From: Mesorhizobium tianshanense
Lineage (GTDB): Bacteria > Pseudomonadota > Alphaproteobacteria > Rhizobiales > Rhizobiaceae
NCBI RefSeq assembly: GCF_007830515.1
Contig: NZ_VLKT01000001.1
Span: forward strand, 1 to 64,000
Length of the DNA: 64,000 nucleotides
Direction of reading: 5' to 3'
The position numbers and the translations under genes are program-made. Below are positions 25,599-33,875 of the stretch, in pieces (position 1 is the stretch's first letter; each line of letters begins with the position of its first letter). The notes below the pieces were generated by a model. That model did no database searches. It was not told the origin of the DNA and saw nothing but the letters and a program-made list of their open reading frames with translations.

Positions 25599-26624
25599 TT
25601 ACGGCAGGCGGTTGGCCTTCTGCAGCGCCTGTTTGATTTGGTCCTCGGTCAGACCCTGCAGAAAATCGTCCATTTGCGGATCGATAAGCCCGGCGCGGCG
25701 GGCGACAGTGTACCAGGCGCCGGCAAGGATCGGATCCGGATCGGTGCCGATGCCGCCCATGTAAAGCTTGGCGAGGCGGTTCTGGGCGGCGACATTGCCG
25801 CCCTCGGCGGCCTGCTTCATCCAGCCGAAGCCAGACTTCAGGTCACGCGCGCCGCCACGTCCTTCGATCATCCAGGCGGCGAGATCGATCTGTGCCGTGT
25901 CGTAATTCTGCCGTGCTGCCTGCGCCAGCAAGCCCCGGGCCTGGGCATCGTCACGCGGCGTGCCGCCGACGCCATTGGCATAGATCTGCGCCATTGCATA
26001 TTGCGCGTCGGCAAGGCCGGTCGCGGCGGCGCGCTGATAATAGGACACGGCCTTTGCGATGCCGGCATCGCCTGGATCCTGCTTGACCAGCAACTGAGCG
26101 AAGTTGAATTGCGCCAGACGGTTTCCGGCCTCGGCGGCGGCTTGCATCAGCGCGTAGGCCGCCTTTTCGTCCTTCTTGACGTAGCGGCCGTCGAGCAGCA
26201 TCAGCGCATATTGGAACTGCGATTCCGGTATGCCCTGCTCGGCGGCAAGCGCGTACCATTTCGCTGCCTCCGCCGCGTTGACCGGCGTGCCAAGACCGCG
26301 CGACAAGATCTCGGCGACCAGTGTCTGTGCCGCTGGATCGCCGTTCTGGGCGCGGACCAAAGCGAGGTTGTAGGCCGTCTTGTAAAGACCGCGCTGGAAG
26401 GCGCCATAGGCGGAATCCGACGGCTTTGCACCGAAGCGGTCGGGATTGATGGCGTCGGCCGACGGCAGCGGCGCATTGGTGGCGGGCTGCGGCAGCGGCG
26501 TGGCGATCGGCTTGTCCGTGTCGGTGTCGGGCTTGGGTTGCGGCAACGGGACGGTTTCCGCGACGGCGGCCTGCACCGTGAGCGCTGCAAGGAAAGCACT
26601 GAAGAGGATCGTCCGCGCCGGCAC
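25599..26624 (-). CDS. Exported SEL1-repeat (TPR-like) protein
   Basis: 341 residues if started at the GTG at 26624, one base after the ThiE-like stop and preceded by GAGGA. This start gives a clean signal peptide (ARTILFSAFLAALTVQAAVA). A Pro-rich linker is followed by about five SEL1 repeats (AAKWYALAAEQGIPESQFQY, AVSYYQRAAATGLADAQYAM and others). SEL1 proteins mediate protein-protein contacts, and a periplasmic scaffold role is inferred. A longer reading from an upstream ATG would overlap the neighbour by 41 bases and weaken the signal peptide. Confidence 0.8.
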   Translation of the reverse strand: MPARTILFSAFLAALTVQAAVAETVPLPQPKPDTDTDKPIATPLPQPATNAPLPSADAINPDRFGAKPSDSAYGAFQRGLYKTAYNLALVRAQNGDPAAQTLVAEILSRGLGTPVNAAEAAKWYALAAEQGIPESQFQYALMLLDGRYVKKDEKAAYALMQAAAEAGNRLAQFNFAQLLVKQDPGDAGIAKAVSYYQRAAATGLADAQYAMAQIYANGVGGTPRDDAQARGLLAQAARQNYDTAQIDLAAWMIEGRGGARDLKSGFGWMKQAAEGGNVAAQNRLAKLYMGGIGTDPDPILAGAWYTVARRAGLIDPQMDDFLQGLTEDQIKQALQKANRLP

Positions 26625-26625
26625 G

Positions 26626-27273
26626 TCAGTCCTCGAAACGCGGCGCGGTTTCGTCGAGCAGCGCATTGGCGCTGGCGACTGCCATCTTTGGGTCGACGCC
26701 GTCGGCGAAGACGGCGCTGGACAGCGCCACGAATTCGGCGCCGGTGGCAGCCACCGCTTCCACCGAGGCGAGGTCGGATCCGGCCATGACGATGCAAGGG
26801 ATCTGGATCACATCCGCCCACCATTGTCCCAGCGACAGGTTGCGTGGGTGCGGCTCCGGCTTGTTGTCGTAGCCGAAGCGGCCGAAGAAGATGTAGTCGG
26901 GCCTGACCTCGCCGAGTTCCAGCGCATCGTCGCGGGTCTTGGCGCCGCCGGCGCCGACCATGATTTTTTCCTGGAAGCGCTCGATCGTCTCGGCGAGTTC
27001 GGCCTTGCCGACCTCGACATGAATGCCGTCGGCCTGGACGCGGCCGGCGATGCGGGTGTCGCCGGCAATGACGACAGCGACGCCTGCCGCTTGCGCCGCC
27101 GGCACGATCTGCTGGGCGAAGGCCTGGAAGGAGGCTTCGTCCATGCCGTTCTCGGGCAGGATGAGCGAGGCGACGTCGCCGCCCCCGAACGCCGTGCCGA
27201 TGCGCTCAGCCGACACGCCAGGCGGCGCGATCAGCACGATGCGGCAGCGATTTGGAGGCGTAGCGTCGTTCAT
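26626..27273 (-). CDS. ThiE-like (thiamine-phosphate-synthase-fold) protein
   Basis: 215 residues with a TIM-barrel pattern: VAVVIAGDTRIAGRVQADGIHV, then MVGAGGAKTRDDALELGEVR, then PDYIFFGRFG and PCIVMAGSD. This matches thiamine phosphate synthase-like proteins of rhizobia, but the usual substrate-binding stretch is altered (KTRDD instead of the normal S-x-H motif), so catalysis is uncertain. It is translationally coupled to the SEL1 gene. The true thiamine transport genes lie at 61-64 kb. Confidence 0.72.
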   Translation of the reverse strand: MNDATPPNRCRIVLIAPPGVSAERIGTAFGGGDVASLILPENGMDEASFQAFAQQIVPAAQAAGVAVVIAGDTRIAGRVQADGIHVEVGKAELAETIERFQEKIMVGAGGAKTRDDALELGEVRPDYIFFGRFGYDNKPEPHPRNLSLGQWWADVIQIPCIVMAGSDLASVEAVAATGAEFVALSSAVFADGVDPKMAVASANALLDETAPRFED

Positions 27274-27491
27274 TGGTTTTCGATCCCGGTTTTCGCCTAT
27301 GCCGGGCGAAGATGGTTGCATTGCGGCATAGAGCAAAGTGCCTGCCTTGAACAGGCGGGCGGGATCATTGTGATGGGCCTTGGCGCCTGACTCCTTCGAT
27401 CGGGCCGATCGTGCGCATATTTGCAGTCGCCGGCGCGAAGGTTTATCGGCTATTCCAGTCAACACGGTTTCCCTCCAACTGCTCCCCTCCC

Positions 27492-28262
27492 ATGTCAGGC
27501 CTCCTCCTCGATCCGTGGTTCTATGCCGCCGCCATTCCAGCCGTCATCCTGGTCGGTCTGTCCAAGGGTGGCTTTGGCGGTGCGGTCGGCTTTGTCGGCG
27601 TGCCGCTGATGGCGCTCGCCATGCCGCCGGTGCAGGCCGCCGCCATCCTGCTGCCGATTCTGTGCCTGATGGACATCGTCTCGGTGTGGACATGGTGGGG
27701 TGTCTACGACCGCAAGATGCTTGCGGACATGATGCCGGGGGCAGTGATCGGCATCGGCCTCGGCTGGCTGACCGCGGCGCTGGTGACGGCGGAAATGGTG
27801 CGGCTGATCGTCGGCGCCGTAGCCATTATCTTCGTGCTTCGCTGGGTCTATCTACAGATGCGGCACGGCGCGAACCACTCTGCCGAGCCCAACCGCGCGG
27901 CTGCCGCCTTCTGGGGGACGGTCGCCGGCTTCACCAGCTTCGTCGCCCATGTCGGCGGCCCACCCTTTCAGGTCTATGCGCTGCCGATCCGGCTCGATCC
28001 GAAAGTGCTGTCGGGAACCGCCGCAATCTTCTTTGCCGCTACCAACGCATTGAAGCTCGTCCCCTATTTTGCGCTGGGACAGTTCGATACCACCAACCTG
28101 ACCGCGTCGGCGGTTCTGTTACCGCTGGCGCCGCTCTCGACCCTCGCCGGCGCCTGGCTGGTGCGGCGGATGCGGCCGGAACTGTTCTATCCATTCACCT
28201 ATGCGACCGTGGCGGTCGTCGCGGTCAAGCTTCTGTGGGACGGGATCGCCGGCCTCCTATAG
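27492..28262 (+). CDS. TauE/SafE family sulfite/anion exporter-like permease
   Basis: 256 residues with about eight hydrophobic helices in two halves. GLSKGGFGGAVGFVGVPLMAL near the N-terminus and FTSFVAHVGGPPFQVYALP in the second half are the family's repeated signatures. Members export sulfite, sulfoacetate or related anions. No sulfur genes are adjacent, so the substrate is open. It is divergent from the ThiE-like gene. The start was set at the ATG at 27492 after CCCCTCCC, a weak site. Confidence 0.87.
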   Translation: MSGLLLDPWFYAAAIPAVILVGLSKGGFGGAVGFVGVPLMALAMPPVQAAAILLPILCLMDIVSVWTWWGVYDRKMLADMMPGAVIGIGLGWLTAALVTAEMVRLIVGAVAIIFVLRWVYLQMRHGANHSAEPNRAAAAFWGTVAGFTSFVAHVGGPPFQVYALPIRLDPKVLSGTAAIFFAATNALKLVPYFALGQFDTTNLTASAVLLPLAPLSTLAGAWLVRRMRPELFYPFTYATVAVVAVKLLWDGIAGLL

Positions 28263-28318
28263 ATCGCCGCCCATGGAGGCGGCCGAGCGGCCGAGCGGCC
28301 AGCAGCTTCGCTGCGGAT

Positions 28319-28870
28319 TCAGGCGGCACTCGGCACCAACCGGCGCGCCCCGCCGAGGGCAAGAGCAATTCCGGTGGTCAGGACCAGCGCCATGCAGCCC
28401 AGGATGGTGATGTCGTTCAGCGTCGGCTTCAGCACCATGTCGGCGATGATCACGAGCATCACCGAATAGTCGAGGCGCGCAGCGCTGAGGATGCGCTGGC
28501 CCTGGGCGAGGGCCGCCGGTGTCACGCCGTCCTTGGCGATCATCGCCGCCATGCGGTCGGCGGTCGGTTTGAAGACGAACATGCCGATGCAGAAGGTCGT
28601 CGCATAGCCGACAAGGCCGATCAGAATCCACAGGTCGGAGAAGCCGACCCAGAACCCGCACATGATGAGGCCGAAGGCAAGCGTCAGCATCGACATCGGC
28701 GCGAAGAACCTGTTGCCCAGCTCGCCGGTGGCGCGCATGGCCTGCAGCATGCCTTCTATGTTGCCGGCGCGGTCGGCGCGTACGGCAAGCACCATAAGTG
28801 TGAAGCCGCCGCCGACCCAGAGGATCGCCGAAACGACATGCAGAAATTTGACGATCGAGTACCAGTCCAT
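28319..28870 (-). CDS. DUF2269 family membrane protein
   Basis: 183 residues, four to five helices. WYSIVKFLHVVSAILWVGGG is typical of the family, which resembles copper-resistance/cytochrome b561-like small membrane proteins with an early conserved His. GGAGGG lies 6 bases before the ATG. It converges with the TauE gene. Function unknown. Confidence 0.8.
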   Translation of the reverse strand: MDWYSIVKFLHVVSAILWVGGGFTLMVLAVRADRAGNIEGMLQAMRATGELGNRFFAPMSMLTLAFGLIMCGFWVGFSDLWILIGLVGYATTFCIGMFVFKPTADRMAAMIAKDGVTPAALAQGQRILSAARLDYSVMLVIIADMVLKPTLNDITILGCMALVLTTGIALALGGARRLVPSAA

Positions 28871-29215
28871 GGTTTTCCCTCCTTGAATGTTTCGACGATT
28901 GTGAGCGGCGCACATTTGCTCCGTCTCGCCGCAAGGAGCGGGCGTTTAGCGCGGCGCCTGTTTCGGAACGATGTCGCATGGGAGGCGGCTTTGTTTCGGC
29001 GTCCCGCGAAACGCGGCCGGAAGGGAACCGTAAGGCGACTGGACGAGTGTGCCGCGCTGTCTGCTGCTACTGTTGCAGGGCCGGGCCGGCCGCGATGCGG
29101 CATCGTCCAGAAACATTGCCGATGCTAATGCGCCGGTGCCGGGGATCCGGCGGCGGATCAACCGCCTCAACGCAACCGATTCCCGTGTCGGGAAAAGGCA
29201 AATCGGGGGATTAGT
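28871..29215. other. Intergenic region without a recognisable gene
   Basis: This region separates the divergent DUF2269 and four-helix membrane protein genes. It has only short GC-rich inverted segments. I see no convincing coding region, riboswitch or terminator. Both promoters should lie here, but no clear -35/-10 pair stands out. Confidence 0.5.
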
Positions 29216-29620
29216 ATGCAGACAGTAGCACGAAATTTCTTCACGCTGGCCGTCATTTACGCGCTGTTTGGGATGGCGCTCGGCCTTCAGATGGCGATCA
29301 GCAAAGACCATGCGCAGATGCCGACCCACGCCCATATCATGGTGGCCGGATGGCTGATGTCGGCGGTGTTCGCCTTCTTCTACCATTTGTTTCCGGCAAT
29401 CGGGCGAAAGACGCTCGCCACCGTCCATTTCTGGTTGACGGCAATCAGTGGCATCGGCCTGTTGATCGGCCTTTACATCATGCTTGCCGGCAACCCGGCG
29501 ATCGAGCCGCTGGTGGCCACGTCCTCGATGGGCTTTTACGCGGGATTGCTGTTGTTCGCCTATATCGCGCTGCCAGTGGTGTGGAAGGTCGAGCGGCTTG
29601 CTGAGGCACAAAAGGCCTGA
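29216..29620 (+). CDS. Four-helix membrane protein related to heme-copper oxidase subunit I
   Basis: 134 residues, four hydrophobic helices. THAHIMVAGWLMSAVFAFFYH places several histidines at the start of helix two, like the heme-binding helix of CcoN/NorB-type subunits, and an FPAIGRK loop follows. It is far too short to be an oxidase. Similar stand-alone small proteins exist in rhizobia, with unknown function. Heme binding is only inferred. Confidence 0.7.
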   Translation: MQTVARNFFTLAVIYALFGMALGLQMAISKDHAQMPTHAHIMVAGWLMSAVFAFFYHLFPAIGRKTLATVHFWLTAISGIGLLIGLYIMLAGNPAIEPLVATSSMGFYAGLLLFAYIALPVVWKVERLAEAQKA

Positions 29621-29691
29621 GCCCGAAAGGCCCGGGCATTGTGCTGTTACGGCACAGGCGGGAGACGCTCGATCAAAAAATATCCGCGCCG

Positions 29692-29706
29692 TTAAGGTTT
29701 CATTAA
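29692..29706 (+). promoter_or_regulatory. CtrA box in the promoter of the small RNA
   Basis: Perfect TTAA-GGTTTCA-TTAA, the CtrA consensus TTAA-N7-TTAA. It covers the likely -35 (TTTCAT, 29698-29703), which is 17 bases from TACTAT at 29721-29726. It is centred about 33 bases before the predicted start of the RNA, the usual position for CtrA activation. Confidence 0.6.
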
Positions 29707-29730
29707 GCTTTACAGGCGTTTACTATGTGC

Positions 29731-29828
29731 ATCCAGTGATCTGGATTCTTACCGAGTGGTTGGAGCCACTTTGTTTGACGCCTCCCTGTTAAACTCCTGA
29801 GAGCCGCCTTATCCGCGGCTCTTTTTTT
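29731..29828 (+). ncRNA. Candidate trans-acting small RNA, about 98 nt
   Basis: A compact sRNA architecture in a gap between two genes: a 5' hairpin ATCCAG-TGAT-CTGGAT (29731-29746), a second hairpin AGTGG...CCACT (29755-29770), a single-stranded stretch with CCTCCCT (29781-29787), complementary to Shine-Dalgarno sequences, and a terminator hairpin of 7 bp followed by seven T. A -10 (TACTAT) lies just upstream, with a CtrA box over the -35. No small ORF with a ribosome-binding site is present. It resembles the anti-SD class of rhizobial sRNAs, but I cannot name the family. Confidence 0.68.
29801..29828 (+). terminator. Rho-independent terminator of the small RNA
   Basis: GAGCCGC (29801-29807), 7-base loop, GCGGCTC (29815-29821), then TTTTTTT. 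A textbook intrinsic terminator, with no protein gene immediately upstream on this strand to account for it. Confidence 0.88.
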
Positions 29829-29864
29829 GTCCGCGATCCGGGTTGCCCGGCGCCTGTGCCGCCG

Positions 29865-29879
29865 TTAACCGTTTGTTAA
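29865..29879 (+). promoter_or_regulatory. CtrA box upstream of the RcdA-family gene
   Basis: Perfect TTAA-CCGTTTG-TTAA, 121 bases before the DUF1465 start codon and just after the sRNA terminator. RcdA helps CtrA degradation in Caulobacter, so a CtrA site here implies feedback. Confidence 0.6.
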
Positions 29880-29999
29880 ACATGTGCTTGCCTTCGCGGG
29901 CTCCGAAGCGCATTTTCAAGCTTCAGTCATGTAGGCTACAGGCGTGACGGCGATGCCGCCGAATCGGCCGGCTGTAAGGGCAAGTGCAGGGGCGTATCG

Positions 30000-30530
30000 A
30001 TGAACGAGTCTTCGAAAGGAAGCGCGAAAACCATCAAGCTGGCGGAGCGCCGGGTTTTCTCCCAATCCTTCAAGCCGCTTTACCAGGAAGGCATGGGCCT
30101 GGTCGAACAGGCGGCAGAATATCTGGACGGCAAGGGCCGGGTCGAGGCGAAGAAACTGTCGAGGCTGGCAGCGACGCTTTATGCGGCTGAGTCGATGCGG
30201 CTGACCACGAGGCTGATGCAGGTCGCCTCATGGCTGCTTTTGCAGCGCGCGGCGAATTCCGGCGAGATGACCCGCGATCAGGTTGCTTCCGAAAAATCCA
30301 AGGTGCGTCTCGACACCGCTTCCGCCAACAACGATGCCGCAGGCTGGGTCGAACTGCCCAAGGATTTTCTCGACCTCGTCGACCGCTCGCTGCGCCTGCA
30401 GGCGCTGGTGCGCCGCATGGACGAGGAAATCTATGGCAGCGCCGTGGCCGACGTGCCGCCATCCGGCCGCCGCGTCAATCCGGTTTCCGACCAGATCACG
30501 CTGCTGAATACGGCTTTCGCCCGCGGCTGA
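30000..30530 (+). CDS. rcdA: RcdA-family protein (DUF1465), CtrA-proteolysis adaptor homologue
   Basis: 176 residues, all helical, no membrane segment. The central AESMRLTTRLMQVASWLLLQRAANSGEMT-type helices and FLDLVDRSLRLQALVRRMDEE match DUF1465, the family of Caulobacter RcdA, which with CpdR and PopA delivers CtrA to ClpXP. The disordered C-terminal tail is typical. ATG at 30000. A CtrA box lies 121 bases upstream. The exact role in rhizobia is less well established. Confidence 0.82.
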   Translation: MNESSKGSAKTIKLAERRVFSQSFKPLYQEGMGLVEQAAEYLDGKGRVEAKKLSRLAATLYAAESMRLTTRLMQVASWLLLQRAANSGEMTRDQVASEKSKVRLDTASANNDAAGWVELPKDFLDLVDRSLRLQALVRRMDEEIYGSAVADVPPSGRRVNPVSDQITLLNTAFARG

Positions 30531-30617
30531 CAGGCTGCCCGGGACGTAGCGGGGAACCTGTTTCTGGTTTGTTCACATTTCGCTGGCATCACTGTCCGCC
30601 AAGGGTAGACTTGGCGA

Positions 30618-31127
30618 ATGGGGGAAGCGATTCGCATCATCGGCATCGATCCGGGGCTGAGGCGCACCGGTTGGGGCATCGTCGAGAGCCTCGGCAATTC
30701 GCTACGCTTCGTTGCCTCCGGCACTGTGCGTTCCGACGACAAGGCGGCGCTGGCGACGCGCCTCTGCCAGTTGCATGATGGGCTCAGTGATATCCTGCAT
30801 ACCGCTATGCCGCACGAGGCGGCGGTCGAGCAGACTTTCGTCAACAAGGATGCGGCAGCGACGCTGAAGCTTGGCCAGGCGCGCGGCATCGCCATGCTGG
30901 TGCCGGCGCGGGCAGGTCTGGTCGTCGCCGAATATGCGCCCAATGCCGTCAAGAAGGCGGTGATCGGCGTCGGCCATGGCGACAAGAAGCAGATCCACAT
31001 GATGGTCAAGGTGCTGATGCCGAAGGCGACTTTCGACACCGACGATGCCGCCGACGCGCTTGCCATTGCCATCTGCCACGCGCATCACCGGCAGAGCGTT
31101 GCCTATAGGATAGCGGCGCTGGCATGA
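30618..31127 (+). CDS. ruvC: Crossover junction endodeoxyribonuclease RuvC
   Basis: 169 residues. It resolves Holliday junctions as a dimer. The acidic catalytic residues are visible: Asp11 in [14 protein letters not shown], Glu71 in [11 protein letters not shown], and the late Asp pair in [15 protein letters not shown]. It heads the ruvCAB operon: ruvA starts 10 bases after its stop. Confidence 0.95.
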   Translation: MGEAIRIIGIDPGLRRTGWGIVESLGNSLRFVASGTVRSDDKAALATRLCQLHDGLSDILHTAMPHEAAVEQTFVNKDAAATLKLGQARGIAMLVPARAGLVVAEYAPNAVKKAVIGVGHGDKKQIHMMVKVLMPKATFDTDDAADALAIAICHAHHRQSVAYRIAALA

Positions 31128-31137
31128 GGGATCACGC

Positions 31138-31758
31138 ATGATCGGCAAGCTTAAAGGCACACTGGACGAGATCGACGAGGATTTCTGCATCATCGACGTG
31201 CACGGCGTCGGCTATGTCGCCCACTGCTCGGCGCGCACGCTTGCCGCTTTGCCTGCGCCCGGCGAGGCGGTGGTGCTGTTCATCGAGACCTATGTGCGCG
31301 AGGATATGCTGCGGCTCTACGGCTTCCAGTCGGTGCTGGAGCGCGAGTGGTTCCGCCTGTTGATGAACAATGTGCAGGGCGTCGGCGCCAAGGTGGCGCT
31401 GGCCATCCTGTCGACGCTGGCGCCTGCCGATCTCGCCAATGCCATCGCGCTGCGTGATATCGCCATGGTCAGCCGCGCGCCGGGCGTCGGCAAGAAGGTG
31501 GCCGAGCGCATCGTCACCGAACTGAAGAACAAGGCGCCGGCCTATGCGGGCACTGCCTCGGGCACCATCGGCCTGAAGCAGGAACTCGGCGAGGGCGTCG
31601 CGCCGGCGCCGATCACCGACGCCGTCTCGGCGCTGGTCAATCTCGGCTATTCGCGCGACATCGCCGCCAATGCGGTGGCGGCGGCGCTGAAGAGCGCCGG
31701 CGAGGACGCGGATGCGTCGAAACTGATCCGCTTCGGGCTGAAGGAACTGGCGCGGTGA
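31138..31758 (+). CDS. ruvA: Holliday junction branch-migration protein RuvA
   Basis: 206 residues: an N-terminal OB-fold ([13 protein letters not shown]), tandem helix-hairpin-helix motifs ([18 protein letters not shown] and [17 protein letters not shown]) and a C-terminal RuvB-binding domain ([17 protein letters not shown]). It binds four-way junctions as a tetramer and loads RuvB, encoded 43 bases downstream. Confidence 0.96.
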   Translation: MIGKLKGTLDEIDEDFCIIDVHGVGYVAHCSARTLAALPAPGEAVVLFIETYVREDMLRLYGFQSVLEREWFRLLMNNVQGVGAKVALAILSTLAPADLANAIALRDIAMVSRAPGVGKKVAERIVTELKNKAPAYAGTASGTIGLKQELGEGVAPAPITDAVSALVNLGYSRDIAANAVAAALKSAGEDADASKLIRFGLKELAR

Positions 31759-31801
31759 GTCGGCGCTTGTCCCGTTCCGTGCCCTGTGCAAGGAAGGCGG
31801 C

Positions 31802-32839
31802 ATGAGTCTTTCGCCCCGCCTCATTGCTCCCGACAAGCGCGGCGAGGACGCCGAGCAGACCTTGCGGCCGCAGACGCTTGGCGACTTCGTCGGCCAGGCG
31901 GCAGTGCGGGCCAATCTCAAAGTGTTCATCGAAGCCGCCAAGGGCCGCAGCGAGGCGCTCGACCATGTGCTGTTCGTCGGCCCGCCCGGCCTCGGCAAGA
32001 CGACGCTGGCGCAGATCATGGCCCGCGAGCTCGGCGTCAACTTCCGTTCGACCTCAGGTCCGGTCATCGCCAAGGCCGGCGATCTCGCGGCGCTGCTCAC
32101 CAATCTCGAGGACCGCGACGTGCTGTTCATCGACGAGATCCACCGGCTCAACCCGGCGGTCGAGGAAATCCTCTATCCGGCGATGGAGGATTTCCAGCTC
32201 GATCTGATCATCGGCGAAGGGCCGGCGGCGCGCTCGGTCAAGATCGACCTTGCCCGTTTCACTCTCGTCGCGGCCACCACCCGGCTCGGTCTCTTGACCA
32301 ATCCGCTGCGCGACCGTTTCGGCATTCCGGTCCGTCTCAATTTCTACTCGGTCGAGGAACTGGAGCAGATCGTGCGTCGCGGCGCCCGCATCCTTGCCAT
32401 GCCGCTCGGCGACGACGGCGCGCTGGAGATCGCGCGGCGCGCGCGCGGCACGCCGCGCATCGCCGGCCGGCTGTTGCGTCGCGTGCGCGACTTCGCCTCC
32501 GTCGCCGGCGACGGTCATGTCGATCGACAGATCGCCGACGAGGCGCTGACGCGGCTCGAGGTCGACGCGCTCGGCCTCGATGCGCTCGACCGCCGCTATC
32601 TGTCGATGATCGCGCGGAATTTTGGCGGCGGGCCGGTCGGCATCGAGACGATCGCGGCTGGGCTCTCCGAGCCGCGCGACGCCATCGAGGACATCATCGA
32701 ACCCTATCTGATCCAGCAGGGCTTCATCCAGCGCACGCCGCGCGGCCGCCTGCTGACCGCCAATGCCTGGCGGCATCTCGGCCTCGACGCACCGAAGGAC
32801 CTGGCACAGCAGCAGATCAGCCTGTTCCAGGAAGAGTAG
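31802..32839 (+). CDS. ruvB: Holliday junction branch-migration ATPase RuvB
   Basis: 345 residues, AAA+ motor of branch migration. Walker A is G60-PPGLGKT67, Walker [10 protein letters not shown], and sensor [17 protein letters not shown] includes the arginine finger. The C-terminal winged helix ends [15 protein letters not shown]. It is the last core member of the ruv operon; the downstream phosphoesterase may be co-transcribed. Confidence 0.97.
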   Translation: MSLSPRLIAPDKRGEDAEQTLRPQTLGDFVGQAAVRANLKVFIEAAKGRSEALDHVLFVGPPGLGKTTLAQIMARELGVNFRSTSGPVIAKAGDLAALLTNLEDRDVLFIDEIHRLNPAVEEILYPAMEDFQLDLIIGEGPAARSVKIDLARFTLVAATTRLGLLTNPLRDRFGIPVRLNFYSVEELEQIVRRGARILAMPLGDDGALEIARRARGTPRIAGRLLRRVRDFASVAGDGHVDRQIADEALTRLEVDALGLDALDRRYLSMIARNFGGGPVGIETIAAGLSEPRDAIEDIIEPYLIQQGFIQRTPRGRLLTANAWRHLGLDAPKDLAQQQISLFQEE

Positions 32840-32960
32840 CGTTCGCGCGCGCTTCGTTCCTGCGCAAAAACTCCTAATCCTGGTCAGCTTGCCGGCGCAT
32901 TTGCGGTCTCTAACGCTTCGCGCTGTGGGACCGTCGATCCCACGAACGACGGAGCTGAGC

Positions 32961-33869
32961 TTGATCACCAGACGTGGCTTTCTGCGCCTCATCGGCGGTT
33001 CGTTCTTGTCGGCCGTGTCGCTCAGCGCTTATGCGGTTGGCATCGAGCCGATGTTGCTGACGCATGTAAAGCGCTATTCATTGACGCCGCCAAACTGGCC
33101 CGCGGGATTGCGGCTTCGTGTTGTCGCTCTTGCCGATATTCATGCTTGCCGGCCATGGATGACGCCGGAGCGGATTAGGTCGCTTGCCGAACGGGCGAAC
33201 ACCCTGCAGCCGGATCTGGTTGTCCTGCTTGGCGACTATGCAGCCGGCACACGCCTGGTTACGGACTGGGTGGGTTCTTCCGAATGGGCGGCTGCCTTGT
33301 CCGGCCTGAAGGCGCCGCTCGGCGTGTGGTCGATCCTTGGCAATCACGACTGGTGGGAGGACCTTTCCGCGCAAAAGGCCGGGGCCGGGCCGACGCTGGC
33401 GCGCAGGGCGCTCGAGCGTGCCGGCATCCCGGTGCTGGAGAACGATGTCGTCCGCCTGGAAAAGGACGGGCATGGCTTCTGGGTCGCCGGACTTGCGGAC
33501 CAACTTGCGCTGCGGCCGGGCAAAGCCTGGGGCCGCAGCAGATTCAAAGGACTGGACGATCTGCATGGCACGCTGGCAAAGGTGAGCGACAAGGCTCCTA
33601 TTATCCTGCTCGCGCATGAGCCGGATATATTTCCGAAGGTCCCGTCATGGGTATCGCTGACCCTTTCGGGCCACACCCATGGCGGACAGGTGCGGCTGCT
33701 CGGCTATTCTCCGGTCGTGCCATCCCACTTCGGCAACCGTTTTGCCTATGGCCACGTCGTCGAGCACAACCGCAACCTGATCGTTTCCGGAGGGCTCGGC
33801 TTCAGCATTCTGCCGGTGCGTTTTGGCATGCGCCCAGAGATTCTTTCAATCGAACTGGGTTCAGCCTGA
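32961..33869 (+). CDS. Tat-exported metallophosphoesterase
   Basis: 302 residues if initiated at the TTG at 32961, with GGAG 8 bases upstream; in-frame ATGs upstream lie inside ruvB. The N-terminus holds a twin-arginine signal (TRRGFLRLIGGSFLSAVSLS). Calcineurin-like motifs follow: LADIHA, LLGDYAAG, LGNHDWW and LSGHTHGGQ. It resembles YkuE/YaeI-type phosphoesterases that act outside the cytoplasmic membrane. Export by Tat suggests that the metal is loaded before translocation. Confidence 0.83.
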   Translation: MITRRGFLRLIGGSFLSAVSLSAYAVGIEPMLLTHVKRYSLTPPNWPAGLRLRVVALADIHACRPWMTPERIRSLAERANTLQPDLVVLLGDYAAGTRLVTDWVGSSEWAAALSGLKAPLGVWSILGNHDWWEDLSAQKAGAGPTLARRALERAGIPVLENDVVRLEKDGHGFWVAGLADQLALRPGKAWGRSRFKGLDDLHGTLAKVSDKAPIILLAHEPDIFPKVPSWVSLTLSGHTHGGQVRLLGYSPVVPSHFGNRFAYGHVVEHNRNLIVSGGLGFSILPVRFGMRPEILSIELGSA

Positions 33870-33875
33870 ACCACT

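Noticed and set aside
24780..26789. A 669-codon open frame on the plus strand
   Set aside because: It crosses the inositol phosphatase, efp, SEL1 and ThiE-like genes in antisense; low-complexity translation, so a shadow.
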